From positions 1 through 64,000 of the forward strand of contig NZ_JBFRGP010000011.1 in assembly GCF_052115385.1 (NCBI RefSeq): 64,000 nucleotides of DNA, given 5' to 3'. The notes beneath the pieces are model-generated. The model searched no databases. It was given only the letters and a program-made list of their open reading frames with translations, and was not told the DNA's origin. The position numbers were made by a program, and so were the translations under genes. How positions within the stretch are numbered: position 1 is the first letter of the stretch; the number at the start of each line of letters is the position of its first letter. Positions 51,411-60,292 of this stretch are shown here, piece by piece. The DNA comes from Dyella_D sp052115385 (GTDB taxonomy: Bacteria > Pseudomonadota > Gammaproteobacteria > Xanthomonadales > Rhodanobacteraceae).

Positions 51411-52484
51411 ATGACCGAACCCCTGAAGAACGACCGCTTCCTGCGCGCCCTGCGCCGCGAGCCCACCGACACCACCCCGATCTGGGTCATGCGCCAGGCC
51501 GGCCGCTACCTGCCGGAATACCGCGCCACGCGCGCCCGCGCCGGCAGCTTCATGGCGCTGGCGCAGGCGCCGGAACTGGCCTGCGAAGTGACGCTGCAGC
51601 CGCTGGAGCGCTTCGACCTGGATGCGGCGATCCTGTTCTCCGACATCCTCACCATTCCCGACGCGATGGGCCTGGGGCTCAGCTTCGCGCAGGGTGAAGG
51701 CCCGCAGTTCGCGCATCCGGTGCGCACGCAGGCCGATGTCGACAAGCTCGGTGTGCCCGACATGGACGGCGAGCTGCGCTATGTGATGGACGCGGTGCGG
51801 GTAATCCGCCGCGAACTGCACGGCCGGGTGCCGCTGATCGGCTTTTCCGGCAGCCCGTGGACGCTGGCCTGCTACATGGTCGAAGGCGAAGGCTCGCGCG
51901 ATTTCGCCACGCTCAAGGCGATGTGCTGGAACCAGCCGAAGCTTGCGCATCAATTGCTCGACACGCTGGCCCGCTCGGTGGCCGCCTATCTCGCCGCGCA
52001 GGCCGCGGCCGGCGCGCAGGCGCTGATGGTGTTCGACACCTGGGGCGGCATGCTGGGGCCGGCACCGTACCGCGAGTTCTCGCTGCGCTACATGGCGCAG
52101 ATCGTCGATGCGCTGAAGGCCGATGCCCACGCGCGCGACCTGCCGGTGATCCTGTTCTCCAAGGGCGCCCACCGCCACCTGTCCGCCATGGCCGACACCG
52201 GCTGCGCCGCCCTCGGCGTGGACTGGACCATCGACCTGGCCGACGCTCGCGCCGCCGTCGGCGACCGCGTGGCGCTGCAGGGCAATCTCGACCCGTCCGT
52301 ACTGCGCTCCAACCCCGACACCATCCGCCGCGAGGCGCGTGCGGTGCTGGACAGCTACGGCAACCACCCCGGCCATGTGTTCAACCTGGGGCATGGCATT
52401 ACGCCGGAAGTGGACCCGGAGCACGTGAAGGTGCTGGTGGACGAAGTTCACGCGTATGGGCGTGTGCTGCGCGAGGCACCCTGA
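51411..52484 (+). CDS. hemE: Uroporphyrinogen decarboxylase
   Basis: A 357-residue cytoplasmic enzyme converting uroporphyrinogen III to coproporphyrinogen III in heme synthesis. The N-terminal motif PIWVMRQAGRYLPEYR supplies the substrate-binding Arg residues. AILFSDILTIPDAMG contains the catalytic Asp. GFSGSPWTLACYMVEGEGS, FDTWGGMLGPAPY, LFSKGAH and QGNLDPSVL follow in family order. It begins one base after the WGR gene stop and is followed by a palindromic element. Confidence 0.97.
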   Translation: MTEPLKNDRFLRALRREPTDTTPIWVMRQAGRYLPEYRATRARAGSFMALAQAPELACEVTLQPLERFDLDAAILFSDILTIPDAMGLGLSFAQGEGPQFAHPVRTQADVDKLGVPDMDGELRYVMDAVRVIRRELHGRVPLIGFSGSPWTLACYMVEGEGSRDFATLKAMCWNQPKLAHQLLDTLARSVAAYLAAQAAAGAQALMVFDTWGGMLGPAPYREFSLRYMAQIVDALKADAHARDLPVILFSKGAHRHLSAMADTGCAALGVDWTIDLADARAAVGDRVALQGNLDPSVLRSNPDTIRREARAVLDSYGNHPGHVFNLGHGITPEVDPEHVKVLVDEVHAYGRVLREAP

Positions 52485-52493
52485 AACGCTGGC

Positions 52494-52577
52494 GTAGGTT
52501 GGGGTGAGCGCAGCGAACCCCAACAGGACATCCGGATGTGTACCGCGTTGGGGTTCGCTACGCTCACCCCAACCTAC
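52494..52577. repeat. Palindromic intergenic element, copy d
   Basis: GTAGGTTGGGGTGAGCGCAG... pairs with ...CTACGCTCACCCCAACCTAC; one arm mismatch in the inner part (GCAGCG against CGCTACG). It lies ten bases after the hemE stop and before the valS promoter, in the position of a terminator. Confidence 0.9.
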
Positions 52578-52666
52578 ATGGGAGGCTGGAGTCCGCCATG
52601 CTCACCGATGGGGCGGCGAGCTGGTAGCACCCTAAGCCCGCCCGGGCGGGGCCTGGCGCCCTGTTT

Positions 52667-52696
52667 TTGGCAGCCCCCGACCCCCGCCCTTACAAT
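52667..52696 (+). promoter_or_regulatory. Sigma70-type promoter for valS
   Basis: TTGGCA (52667-52672) and TACAAT (52691-52696) with an 18-bp spacer, 62 bp before the valS start. Confidence 0.6.
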
Positions 52697-52758
52697 CCAG
52701 GGTCTTTACGCCCCATTCCACCCACGCGCCCGCCCCGGCGCGCCATGACGAGCCCCCG

Positions 52759-55566
52759 ATGGACAAGAGTTTCGAGCCCCGCCAGATCGAGTCGACGTGG
52801 TACGCGCGCTGGGAGGCCAGTGGCGACTTCAGGCCTTCGGGCCGCGGCGAGCCGTACTGCATCCTGCTGCCGCCGCCGAACGTCACCGGCACCCTGCACA
52901 TGGGCCATGCGTTCCAGCAGACCGTGATGGACATGCTGATCCGCTACCAGCGCATGCGCGGCCTCAATACGCTGTGGCAGGTGGGTACCGACCACGCCGG
53001 CATCGCCACGCAGAAGATCGTCGAGAACCAGCTCGCCGTCGACGGCAAGACGCGCCACGACCTCGGCCGCGAAGCCTTCGTCGAGCGCGTGTGGCAGTGG
53101 AAGGAGGAATCCGGTTCCACCATCACCAACCAGATGCGCCGCCTGGGCGTGGCAGCGGACTGGTCGCGCGAGCGCTTCACCATGGACGAGGGGCTGTCGT
53201 CCGCGGTGCGCAAGGTGTTCGTGGAGTGGTACCGCGCGGGGCTGATCTACCGCGGCAACCGCCTGGTCAACTGGGACCCGGCGCTGGGCACCGCCGTGTC
53301 GGACCTGGAAGTGAACAACGTCGAGCGCGACGGCCACCTGTGGTCGATCCGCTATTACACAGCGGACAACAGCGATAGCGTCGTCGTCGCCACCACGCGT
53401 CCGGAAACCATGCTGGGCGACGTCGCCGTCGCCGTGCATCCGGAAGACGAGCGCTATGCGCACCTGGTCGGCAAAATGCTGCGCCTGCCGCTGTCGAACC
53501 GCGAGATTCCGGTGATCGCCGACGACTATGTCGACCGCGAATTCGGCACCGGCTTCGTCAAGATCACCCCGGCGCACGACTTCAACGACTACGCCATCGG
53601 CCAGCGCCACAACCTGGCGCCGATCAACATTTTCACGCTCGATGCGAAGGTCAACGAGAACGCGCCGGAAAAGTACCGCGGCCTCGACCGCTTCGAAGCG
53701 CGCAAGCGCGTGCTCGCCGACCTGGACGCCGAAGGCCTGCTGGTCGAGACCAAGCCGCACAAGCTGCAGGTGCCGGTGAGCCAGCGTTCCGACGCGGTGA
53801 TCGAGCCGATGCTCACCGACCAGTGGTTCGTCGACCTCACCAGCGACGACGGCCGCAAAGCAATCACCGAGCCGGCGCTGGACGCCGTGCGCTCCGGCGA
53901 GATCAAGTTCGTGCCGGAGAACTGGAGCACCACCTATACGCAGTGGCTGGAGAACATCCAGGACTGGTGCATCAGCCGCCAGCTGTGGTGGGGCCACCGC
54001 ATTCCGGCGTGGTACGACGAGGCCGGCAACATCTTCGTCGGCGAGAACGAAGCCGATGCGCGCGCGCATGCCGCGGTGCCGCCGGTCGGCGCGCTGCGCC
54101 AGGACGAGGACGTGCTGGACACCTGGTTCAGCTCCGCGCTGTGGCCGTTCTCCACGCTCGGCTGGCCGGCCGACGGCCCGGTGAAGAACGAGCGCGGCGA
54201 AGTCGTGGCCGACTGGCAGGCCGACAAGATCTTCCTGCCCAGCGCGGTGCTGGTCACCGGCTTCGACATCATCTTCTTCTGGGTCGCGCGCATGGTGATG
54301 GCGACCAAGTACTTCACCGGCCAGGTGCCGTTCCGCGAGGTGTACATCAATGCCATCGTGCGCGACGCCGAAGGCCAGAAGATGTCCAAGTCCAAGGGCA
54401 ATACGCTGGACCCGCTGGACTTGATTGACGGTATCGAGCTGGAACCGCTGGTCGAGAAATCGACCCGCTCGCTGCTGATTCCGCAGGTGCGCGAAAAGGT
54501 CGAGAAGCGCATCCGCAAGGATTACCCGGCAGGCATCCCCGCCATCGGCACCGACGCGCTGCGCTTCACCTTCGCCGCGCTGGCCAGCTATAGCCGCACC
54601 ATCAACTTCGACATCAAGCGCGCCGAAGGCTACAAGGCGTTCTGCAACAAGCTGTGGAATGCAGCGCGCTTCGTGTTGATGAATGTGGAGAACGGCGAGA
54701 TCGCCGCCGCCGGCGCGCAGCCGGTGACAGAAGCGGAGCGTTGGATTCTCACGCGCCTGAAGGCCACGCTGGGCGACGTCGAGCAGCACTTCGTCAGCTA
54801 CCGCTTCGACCTGCTCGCGCAGGAGCTGTACGAGTTCGTGTGGAACGAGTACTGCGACTGGTTCCTGGAGCTGTCCAAGCCGGCGCTCAACGGCGACGAC
54901 GCAGCGGCTGCCGCATCCACCCGCCTCACCCTGCTGGTGGTACTGGAGACGGTGCTGCGCGCGCTGCATCCGATCGTGCCGTTCATCACCGAGGAGATCT
55001 GGCACGCGGTGGCGCCGCTGCTGGGCCTGACCGAGGAAGCGCTGCTGCGCCGGCCGTGGCCGCAGGCGGAAGACATGGTGGCCGACGATGCGGCCACCGC
55101 CGAAGTGGAGTGGTTCAAGAACGTGCTGAGCGGCATCCGCCGCATCCGCTCGGAAATGAATATCGCGCCGGGCAAGACCATCCCGCTGCTGCTGGCCGAC
55201 GGCGACGCGGCCGATCGCACGCGCACCGCGAAGTTCGCCGCGCAGATCGCCTTCCTGGCGCGCGTGGATGCGCCGCAATGGATCGAGGCCGGTGCGGACG
55301 AGCCGGCGGCCGCAGCCGCGGTGGTCGGTTCGATGCGCGTGCTGATTCCGCTGGCCGGGCTGATCGACGTGGGCGCGGAGAAGACGCGCCTGGGCAAGGA
55401 GATCGGCCGGATCGAGGGCGAGATCAAGAAGTGCGAGGGCAAGCTGGGCAATGCCAACTTCGTGGCGAATGCGCCGGCCGAAGTGGTGGCGCAGGAGCGC
55501 CAGCGCATTGCGGATTGGGGGGTGCAGGCGAATGCGCTGCGCGAGCAGCTGGTCAAGCTCGGCTGA
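52759..55566 (+). CDS. valS: Valyl-tRNA synthetase
   Basis: A 935-residue class Ia synthetase charging tRNA-Val. It begins MDKSFEPRQIESTWYARWE. The HIGH-type motif is in PPNVTGTLHMGHAFQ, the editing domain carries TTRPETMLGDVAVAVHP, the KMSKS loop is in EGQKMSKSKGNTLDPLD, and an anticodon-binding region follows. The C-terminal ~70 residues (AEKTRLGKEIGRIEGEIKKCEGKL) form the coiled coil typical of bacterial ValRS. It has its own promoter and is convergent with rimI across a palindromic element. Confidence 0.98.
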   Translation: MDKSFEPRQIESTWYARWEASGDFRPSGRGEPYCILLPPPNVTGTLHMGHAFQQTVMDMLIRYQRMRGLNTLWQVGTDHAGIATQKIVENQLAVDGKTRHDLGREAFVERVWQWKEESGSTITNQMRRLGVAADWSRERFTMDEGLSSAVRKVFVEWYRAGLIYRGNRLVNWDPALGTAVSDLEVNNVERDGHLWSIRYYTADNSDSVVVATTRPETMLGDVAVAVHPEDERYAHLVGKMLRLPLSNREIPVIADDYVDREFGTGFVKITPAHDFNDYAIGQRHNLAPINIFTLDAKVNENAPEKYRGLDRFEARKRVLADLDAEGLLVETKPHKLQVPVSQRSDAVIEPMLTDQWFVDLTSDDGRKAITEPALDAVRSGEIKFVPENWSTTYTQWLENIQDWCISRQLWWGHRIPAWYDEAGNIFVGENEADARAHAAVPPVGALRQDEDVLDTWFSSALWPFSTLGWPADGPVKNERGEVVADWQADKIFLPSAVLVTGFDIIFFWVARMVMATKYFTGQVPFREVYINAIVRDAEGQKMSKSKGNTLDPLDLIDGIELEPLVEKSTRSLLIPQVREKVEKRIRKDYPAGIPAIGTDALRFTFAALASYSRTINFDIKRAEGYKAFCNKLWNAARFVLMNVENGEIAAAGAQPVTEAERWILTRLKATLGDVEQHFVSYRFDLLAQELYEFVWNEYCDWFLELSKPALNGDDAAAAASTRLTLLVVLETVLRALHPIVPFITEEIWHAVAPLLGLTEEALLRRPWPQAEDMVADDAATAEVEWFKNVLSGIRRIRSEMNIAPGKTIPLLLADGDAADRTRTAKFAAQIAFLARVDAPQWIEAGADEPAAAAAVVGSMRVLIPLAGLIDVGAEKTRLGKEIGRIEGEIKKCEGKLGNANFVANAPAEVVAQERQRIADWGVQANALREQLVKLG

Positions 55567-55581
55567 CCGATGGGCGTAGGC

Positions 55582-55671
55582 GCGTAGGTTGGGGTGAGCG
55601 AACGCGAACCCCAACATGCCTCACGCGTTGCGCGGACGTTGGGGTTCGCGTTCGCTCACCCCAACCTACGC
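55582..55671. repeat. Palindromic intergenic element, copy e
   Basis: Arms GCGTAGGTTGGGGTGAGCG and CGCTCACCCCAACCTACGC, with inner AACGCGAACCCCAAC and GTTGGGGTTCGCGTT, are perfectly complementary, yet the inner sequence differs from copies b and f. It lies between convergent valS and rimI. Confidence 0.92.
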
Positions 55672-55681
55672 CGTCGCGGTA

Positions 55682-56152
55682 TTACGGCGCGACCAGGTCC
55701 AAGGCCATTACGATCGCATCCTCCCTGCCCTGCTTCGCCGGGTAGTAATTCGGCCGGCGCCCGATCTCCTCGAAGCCGATCGACCGATACAAGGTCTGCG
55801 CCACCGGATTCGACGGCCGTACCTCCAGGAACACCCGCTCGGCGCCGTTCCAGCGCGCCACGTCCAGCAGCCGGCGCAGCAGATGCCGCCCCAGCCCCAG
55901 CCCGCGCTGGTTCTGGCTGATGCACAGGTTGAGCACGTGCGCCTCGCCGGCGGCGACGGAGAGCACGCCGTAGCCGGCCATCTCGCCCTCCACCCACAGC
56001 ACCCAGGCCGGATGCCCGGCCTTCAGGCAGTCGCCGAAGATGCCTTCGCTCCAGGGAAAGTCGTAGGCGGCGCGTTCCAGCGCGGCCACCCCGGGCAGGT
56101 CTTCGCGGCGCATGGCGCGGACTTCGGCGTGGGGCCGGGCGACCGCGACCAT
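55682..56152 (-). CDS. rimI: Ribosomal protein S18-alanine N-acetyltransferase
   Basis: A 156-residue GNAT acetyltransferase. The substrate-side N-terminus VRAMRREDLPGVAALERAAYDFPWSEGIFGDCL is typical of RimI. The acetyl-CoA loop is LCISQNQRGLGLGRHLLRRLL (Q-x-x-G-x-G), followed by FLEVRPSNPVAQTLYRSIGFEEIGRRPNYYP. It lies four bases after the holD-like gene, a linkage also found in E. coli (holD-rimI). Confidence 0.92.
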   Translation of the reverse strand: MVAVARPHAEVRAMRREDLPGVAALERAAYDFPWSEGIFGDCLKAGHPAWVLWVEGEMAGYGVLSVAAGEAHVLNLCISQNQRGLGLGRHLLRRLLDVARWNGAERVFLEVRPSNPVAQTLYRSIGFEEIGRRPNYYPAKQGREDAIVMALDLVAP

Positions 56153-56156
56153 GGCC

Positions 56157-56624
56157 TCAGCCCGCGGTCTCGGCCAGGGCGCGGCGCAGGCTGCGCAGCG
56201 CGTTCCACAAGCGCCGCTTGCCGGCGCCGGAGCTGTGCAGGGCGCCGGGCTCGTCGGCCAGCACGATATGCGCCTGCTGCAGCATGGCCGCGGGCAGCTC
56301 GCGGCCCAGCGCATGCGCCTGGGCTTCGCCGAACACCAGATAGGCCTTCGCCAGCGGCGCGGCGGCCAGCCGCCCTTCGCGTACCTCGATACGCGCGGCG
56401 CGGGCCAGCGCCGGGCCGAACGCGGTCAGCGCACGGCCGAGCAGATCCAGCGCGCGCGGCGCGCAGCCGGCGGGCAGCAGCACCACGCACTGCCCCGCGG
56501 AGGCTTCGGCAGCGGGCGTATCCATCGGCGCCGACGGCGCGTCGCGCCTTACCCACGGCGTGACGCCCAGCGCGCGCAGGACGCGCGAACGATGCGGCGA
56601 GCCGGACTGCGCCATCGCGCTCAT
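56157..56624 (-). CDS. holD: HolD-like protein (probable DNA polymerase III psi subunit)
   Basis: A 155-residue Ala-rich protein. The only clear sequence clue is VLRALGVTPWVRRD near the N-terminus, which parallels the LGITQW-x-LRRP segment of E. coli HolD; that segment contacts HolC. The position just before rimI repeats the E. coli holD-rimI order. The rest (QCVVLLPAGCAPRALDLLGRALTAFGPALA...LVFGEAQAHALG...IVLADEPGALHSSGAGKRRLWNALR) is consistent with the psi alpha/beta fold but divergent. The ATG overlaps the pssA stop by 4 bp. Call is moderate; a profile search would decide. Confidence 0.65.
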   Translation of the reverse strand: MSAMAQSGSPHRSRVLRALGVTPWVRRDAPSAPMDTPAAEASAGQCVVLLPAGCAPRALDLLGRALTAFGPALARAARIEVREGRLAAAPLAKAYLVFGEAQAHALGRELPAAMLQQAHIVLADEPGALHSSGAGKRRLWNALRSLRRALAETAG

Positions 56625-57394
56625 GCCGCTCCGCGGCGGCGGCGGGTGGCGCGGCCCCACAGGGTGAGCGCCGGGCCGGACAGCAGGTACAGGGTGAACA
56701 CCACGAACAGCACGCGCGGCGGGTCCACCAGGAACGGGATCAGGATCAGCACGCCGACGATGATCCACAGGAACGGCACGCGGTCGCGCTCGCCCATCGG
56801 CAGCGACTTGAAGCTGTAGTAGCGGAAGCGGCTGACCATCAGCAGGCCGACCAGCACCGCCATGAACGGGGTGAAGAAGCACAGCTCGTCGCCGCCCACG
56901 CCGAACTTGTCCATGCTCCACACGAAGGACATGCACACCGCGGCGGCGGCCGGGCTGGCCAGGCCCTGGAAATAGCGCTTGTCGGCCACGCCGACCTGGG
57001 TGTTGAAGCGGGCCAGGCGCAGTGCCGCGCAGGCGGCATAGATGAAGGCGGCGGCCCAGCCCAGCTTGCCCCACAGCGGGCCATAGGCCTTGAGCGTGGA
57101 CAGCGACCAGGTGTACATCACCAGCGCCGGCGCCAGGCCGAAGCTGACCAGGTCCGACAGCGAGTCGTACTGCACGCCGAATTCGCTCTGGGTGCCGGTC
57201 AGGCGCGCCACGCGGCCGTCCATGCCGTCCAGCACGGCGGCCACGAACACCGCGATGGCCGCGTCGCTGTAGCTGCCGCCGATGCTCGCCACGATGGCGT
57301 AGAAGCCGGCGAACATGGCTCCCGTGGTGAACAGGTTGGGCAGCAGGTAGATGCCCCGGTGGCGCGGCGGGCGGACGGGCGTGGTCTCGCTCAT
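56621..57394 (-). CDS. pssA: CDP-diacylglycerol--serine O-phosphatidyltransferase
   Basis: A 257-residue inner-membrane enzyme of the CDP-alcohol phosphatidyltransferase family making phosphatidylserine. The family motif is complete in VLDGMDGRVARLTGTQSEFGVQYDSLSDLVSFG, with the four catalytic acidic residues. About six to eight hydrophobic helices are visible, starting at GIYLLPNLFTTGAMFAGFYA, and the C-terminus is Arg-rich (RRRRGAA). It belongs to the multi-spanning PssA type of Bacillus and many proteobacteria rather than the E. coli type. First gene of pssA-holD-rimI. Confidence 0.95.
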   Translation of the reverse strand: MSETTPVRPPRHRGIYLLPNLFTTGAMFAGFYAIVASIGGSYSDAAIAVFVAAVLDGMDGRVARLTGTQSEFGVQYDSLSDLVSFGLAPALVMYTWSLSTLKAYGPLWGKLGWAAAFIYAACAALRLARFNTQVGVADKRYFQGLASPAAAAVCMSFVWSMDKFGVGGDELCFFTPFMAVLVGLLMVSRFRYYSFKSLPMGERDRVPFLWIIVGVLILIPFLVDPPRVLFVVFTLYLLSGPALTLWGRATRRRRGAA

Positions 57395-57522
57395 GGATCA
57401 ATCCGTGACGGAATGCGCGCAGTGTAAACCATCGCTTGAGTCCTATCCGTGCGGGTGCTAACAAGGGCGCCGAGCCTTTTCCCGCCCTTTCCCGCCCTCT
57501 CTACAGTTTCCCGGAGATGACC

Positions 57523-57972
57523 ATGCGTCGCTCGCTGATCGCCGCCGCCGTGCTGCTCGCCCCCCTGGCCTTCGCCCTGCCGGCCTCGGCCCAGCAGGTC
57601 TACAAATGGACCGACGCCGCCGGCTCCGTGCATTACTCCGACACCCCGCCGCCCAAGGGCAGCAGCTCCAAGAAGATCACCCTGAGCGGCATCGCGCAGT
57701 CCTCCGGTGAGCCGGCCCAGCCGGCCAAGGAAGGCACCGCGCAGGAAAAGACCACCGGCTCCGCCGAGGCACCGGCACAGCCGGTGGCCGACACGCCGGA
57801 AAACCGCAAGAAGCTCTGCAGCACGCTCAAGGGCAACCTGGACATCCTGCGCGACAAGAAGCCGGTGGTGGTGCAGGAAGGCAACCAGTCCAAGGTGCTC
57901 GACGACGCCCAGCGCAAGCAGCAGCAGTCCACTGCCGAGGGGCAGTACAAGCAGTACTGCCCGAACGAGTAA
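57523..57972 (+). CDS. Exported DUF4124-domain protein
   Basis: A 149-residue exported protein. The signal peptide MRRSLIAAAVLLAPLAFALP ends near ASA. A short DUF4124 domain follows directly (QQVYKWTDAAGSVHYSDTPPPKGSSSKKI), then a Ser/Ala/Glu-rich linker. The helical C-terminus (NRKKLCSTLKGNLDILRDKKPVVVQEG...QYKQYCPNE) has two Cys that could bond. Function of the domain is unknown; it is frequent in this bacterial group. The start 57523 is six bases from GGAG; an ATG two codons earlier is closer and less likely. Confidence 0.88.
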   Translation: MRRSLIAAAVLLAPLAFALPASAQQVYKWTDAAGSVHYSDTPPPKGSSSKKITLSGIAQSSGEPAQPAKEGTAQEKTTGSAEAPAQPVADTPENRKKLCSTLKGNLDILRDKKPVVVQEGNQSKVLDDAQRKQQQSTAEGQYKQYCPNE

Positions 57973-57999
57973 GCCGCGCATCGATCGCCGCGACGTTGA

Positions 58000-58163
58000 G
58001 CCCCTCTCCCCTTGGGAGAGGGGTTGGGGTGAGGGTACGGGCGGAGCGCAAGAATGATGTGCACCGCTCCGCCCGAACCCTCATCCGCCTGCCGGCACCT
58101 TCCTCGCTCCTCAATGCCGGGCACATCCCTGTACCCTCCCCGCGTGCTCCCGGCGGAAGAAGG
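58000..58163 (+). repeat. 164-bp structured intergenic repeat, copy B
   Basis: Gap-free match to 29991-30154. Hairpin stems are CCCCTCTCCC/GGGAGAGGGG, GGGCGGAGCG/CGCTCCGCCC and GGGCACA/TGTACCC; stem bases that differ from copy A mostly change together on both sides. It lies 28 bp after the DUF4124 gene stop and 110 bp before proS. Confidence 0.9.
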
Positions 58164-58234
58164 ATTCGCCCTGGAAGGTCGAGGAAATCAGGCACCACCG
58201 CAGCCAACCGAAATTCGGCGCCAGTCGGAATCGC

Positions 58235-58240
58235 TATACT
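58235..58240 (+). promoter_or_regulatory. Probable -10 element for proS
   Basis: TATACT 34 bp before the proS ATG is a near-consensus -10. No clear -35 is seen at the expected spacing. A weak GCCGGA precedes the start codon region. Confidence 0.5.
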
Positions 58241-58273
58241 CGACCTTCTTTATCCCGCCGGAATGCCCCCCGC

Positions 58274-59971
58274 ATGCGCCTCAGCCAATACCACCTGGCC
58301 ACCGTCAAGGAAGTGCCCGCCGACGCCGAGATCGCCAGCCATCAGCTGATGCTGCGCGCCGGCATGATCCGCAAGCTCGCCGCCGGCCTGTACACCTGGG
58401 CGCCGCTGGGCCTGCGCGTGATGCGCAAGGTGGAATCCGTGGTGCGCGAGGAAATGGACCGCGCCGGCGCGATCGAGCTGCTGATGCCGACCATCCAGCC
58501 GCGCGAGCTGTGGGAAGAAACCGGCCGCTGGCAGAAGTTCGGCGGCCAGCTGCTGAAGATCAAGGACCGCAAGGAGCAGGAGTTCTGCTACGCGCCCACC
58601 GCGGAGGAAGTCATCACCGACTTCGCGCGCAACGAGCTGAAGAGCTACAAGCAGCTGCCGCTCAATTTCTACCAGATCCAGACCAAGTTCCGCGACGAGA
58701 TCCGTCCGCGCTTCGGCGTGATGCGCGCGCGCGAATTCGTGATGAAGGACGCCTACTCCTTCCATCTCACGCAGGAGTCGCTGGGCCAGACCTACCAGGC
58801 GATGTACGACGCCTACGCGCGCATCTTCACCCGCCTGGGCCTGAAGTTCCGCGCGGTGCAGGCCGACACCGGCGCGATCGGCGGCAACGCCAGCCACGAG
58901 TTCCAGGTGCTGGCCGACACCGGCGAGGATGCCCTGGTGTTCTCGGATGGTTCGGATTACGCCGCGAATATGGAGAAGGCCGAGGCGCTGGCGCCGACCG
59001 CGTCGCGCCCCGCGCCCGCCGCCGCACTCACGCGCGTGGACACGCCCACGCAGAAGACCATCGAAGAAGTCGCCGGCTTCCTCAAGGTCGAGCCCAGCCA
59101 GTGCGTCAAGACCATCCTGGTGCAGGGCAGCAAGGGCCTGGTCGCGCTCTGCGTGCGCGGCGACCACGAGGTCAACGAGGTAAAGGCCGGCAAGCTGGCC
59201 GAGATGCCCGGCGAATCGCTGCTGGCCAGCGAGGCCGAGATCCTGGCCGTCACCGGCACCCGCCCCGGCTTTATCGGCCCGGCCGGCCTGCCCGCGGAGA
59301 TCCCGGTGATCGTGGACCGTGACGCCGCCGTGCTGGCGGACTTCGTCTGCGGCGGCAACCAGGACGGCACCCACTACACCGGCGCCAACTGGGAGCGCGA
59401 CGCCCGCGTCACCCGCGTGGAAGACATCCGCAAGGTTCTCGAAGGCGACCCCTCGCCCGACGGCAAGGGCACGCTGCGCATGGGCCGCGGCATCGAGGTC
59501 GGCCACGTATTCCAGCTCGGCGGCAAGTACGCCGAAGCGCTGAAGGCCACCGTGGTGGACGAGAGCGGCAAGGCCCAGGTGATGCTGATGGGCTGCTACG
59601 GCATCGGCGTCAGCCGCATCGTGGCCGCCGCCATCGAGCAGTGCCACGACGAGGCCGGCATCCTCTGGCCGCAGGCCATGGCGCCCTGGCGCGTGGCCGT
59701 GTGCATGATCAATCCGAAGGGCAGCCCCGAGGTGACCCAGGCCGCCGAGGCGCTCTACGCCCAGCTGCAGCAGCGCGGCATCGAAGTGGTGCTGGACGAC
59801 CGCGGCCTGCGCCCCGGCGCGATGTTCGCCGACATGGAACTGATCGGCATCCCGCACCGCGTGGTGGTCAGCGAGCGCGGCATCGCCGCCGGCACGCTGG
59901 AATACCGGGCGCGCCATGAAGCGGAAAGCCGGGCGATTAATACCGAGGAGCTATTCGCCCTGCTTGGCTGA
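58274..59971 (+). CDS. proS: Prolyl-tRNA synthetase, bacterial type
   Basis: A 565-residue class II synthetase. It begins MRLSQYHLATVKEVPADAEIASHQLMLRAGMIRKLAAGLYTWAPLG. Motif 2 follows with FRDEIRPRFGVMRAREFVMKDAYSFH, and motif 3 is in MGCYGIGVSRIVAAAIEQ. The YbaK-like editing insertion lies near residues 255-375 (TQKTIEEVAGFLKVEPSQCVKTILVQGSKGLVALCVRGDHEVNE). The C-terminal anticodon-binding domain ends INTEELFALLG. All parts of a bacterial-type ProRS are present. It has its own promoter and a terminator 41 bp past the stop. Confidence 0.98.
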   Translation: MRLSQYHLATVKEVPADAEIASHQLMLRAGMIRKLAAGLYTWAPLGLRVMRKVESVVREEMDRAGAIELLMPTIQPRELWEETGRWQKFGGQLLKIKDRKEQEFCYAPTAEEVITDFARNELKSYKQLPLNFYQIQTKFRDEIRPRFGVMRAREFVMKDAYSFHLTQESLGQTYQAMYDAYARIFTRLGLKFRAVQADTGAIGGNASHEFQVLADTGEDALVFSDGSDYAANMEKAEALAPTASRPAPAAALTRVDTPTQKTIEEVAGFLKVEPSQCVKTILVQGSKGLVALCVRGDHEVNEVKAGKLAEMPGESLLASEAEILAVTGTRPGFIGPAGLPAEIPVIVDRDAAVLADFVCGGNQDGTHYTGANWERDARVTRVEDIRKVLEGDPSPDGKGTLRMGRGIEVGHVFQLGGKYAEALKATVVDESGKAQVMLMGCYGIGVSRIVAAAIEQCHDEAGILWPQAMAPWRVAVCMINPKGSPEVTQAAEALYAQLQQRGIEVVLDDRGLRPGAMFADMELIGIPHRVVVSERGIAAGTLEYRARHEAESRAINTEELFALLG

Positions 59972-60011
59972 TTCCTTGCGGTTGATTCCGATCCAGATGT
60001 TGTTCCAGAAG

Positions 60012-60040
60012 ACGGCCGCCATGCGCGGCCGTTCTTTTTT
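60012..60040 (+). terminator. Rho-independent terminator of proS
   Basis: ACGGCCGC, a CATGC loop and GCGGCCGT are followed by TCTTTTTT. Confidence 0.92.
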
Positions 60041-60292
60041 GCGAAACAGTGCACATGCGCGGGCGGCGCGGGCGGCGGCGGCCGATCCTATTGCGGGTTA
60101 ATCGCTTCTTTCGCATTTAGGAATCCGCTGAATAATGCACCCTAAAGCCATCGAGAGTGCATTACCGGGGAATAACTCGCGTATTTTGCAATTCCCGAAC
60201 GAATCATCCAGAATCCACCGCGCAATACCTTTTCGATCCATTGCACCCAAAAAAACATAATGCTGTAAATGGCTCATCACCCGGGAGTAGTC
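60041..60292. other. AT-rich control region of the H-NS gene
   Basis: About 250 bp, clearly more AT-rich than neighbouring genes from 60098 to 60280, with A-tracts (for example an A7 run near 60249-60255). Such curved, AT-rich DNA is typical upstream of autoregulated hns genes; this is inference. No gene seen. Confidence 0.5.

Noticed and set aside
52690..55617. Long minus-strand frame opposite valS
   Set aside because: ValRS is complete on the plus strand; the antisense product is compositionally biased and has no recognisable domain.
56625..57464. Long N-terminal extension of the HolD-like gene across pssA
   Set aside because: PssA is complete in another frame on the same strand and the ATGA overlap fixes the start at 56624.
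60041..60292. Possible tRNA or small RNA gene in the AT-rich stretch before the H-NS gene
   Set aside because: No cloverleaf, TTCGA-type T-loop or terminator-bounded hairpin unit could be found; it is better explained as a promoter region.
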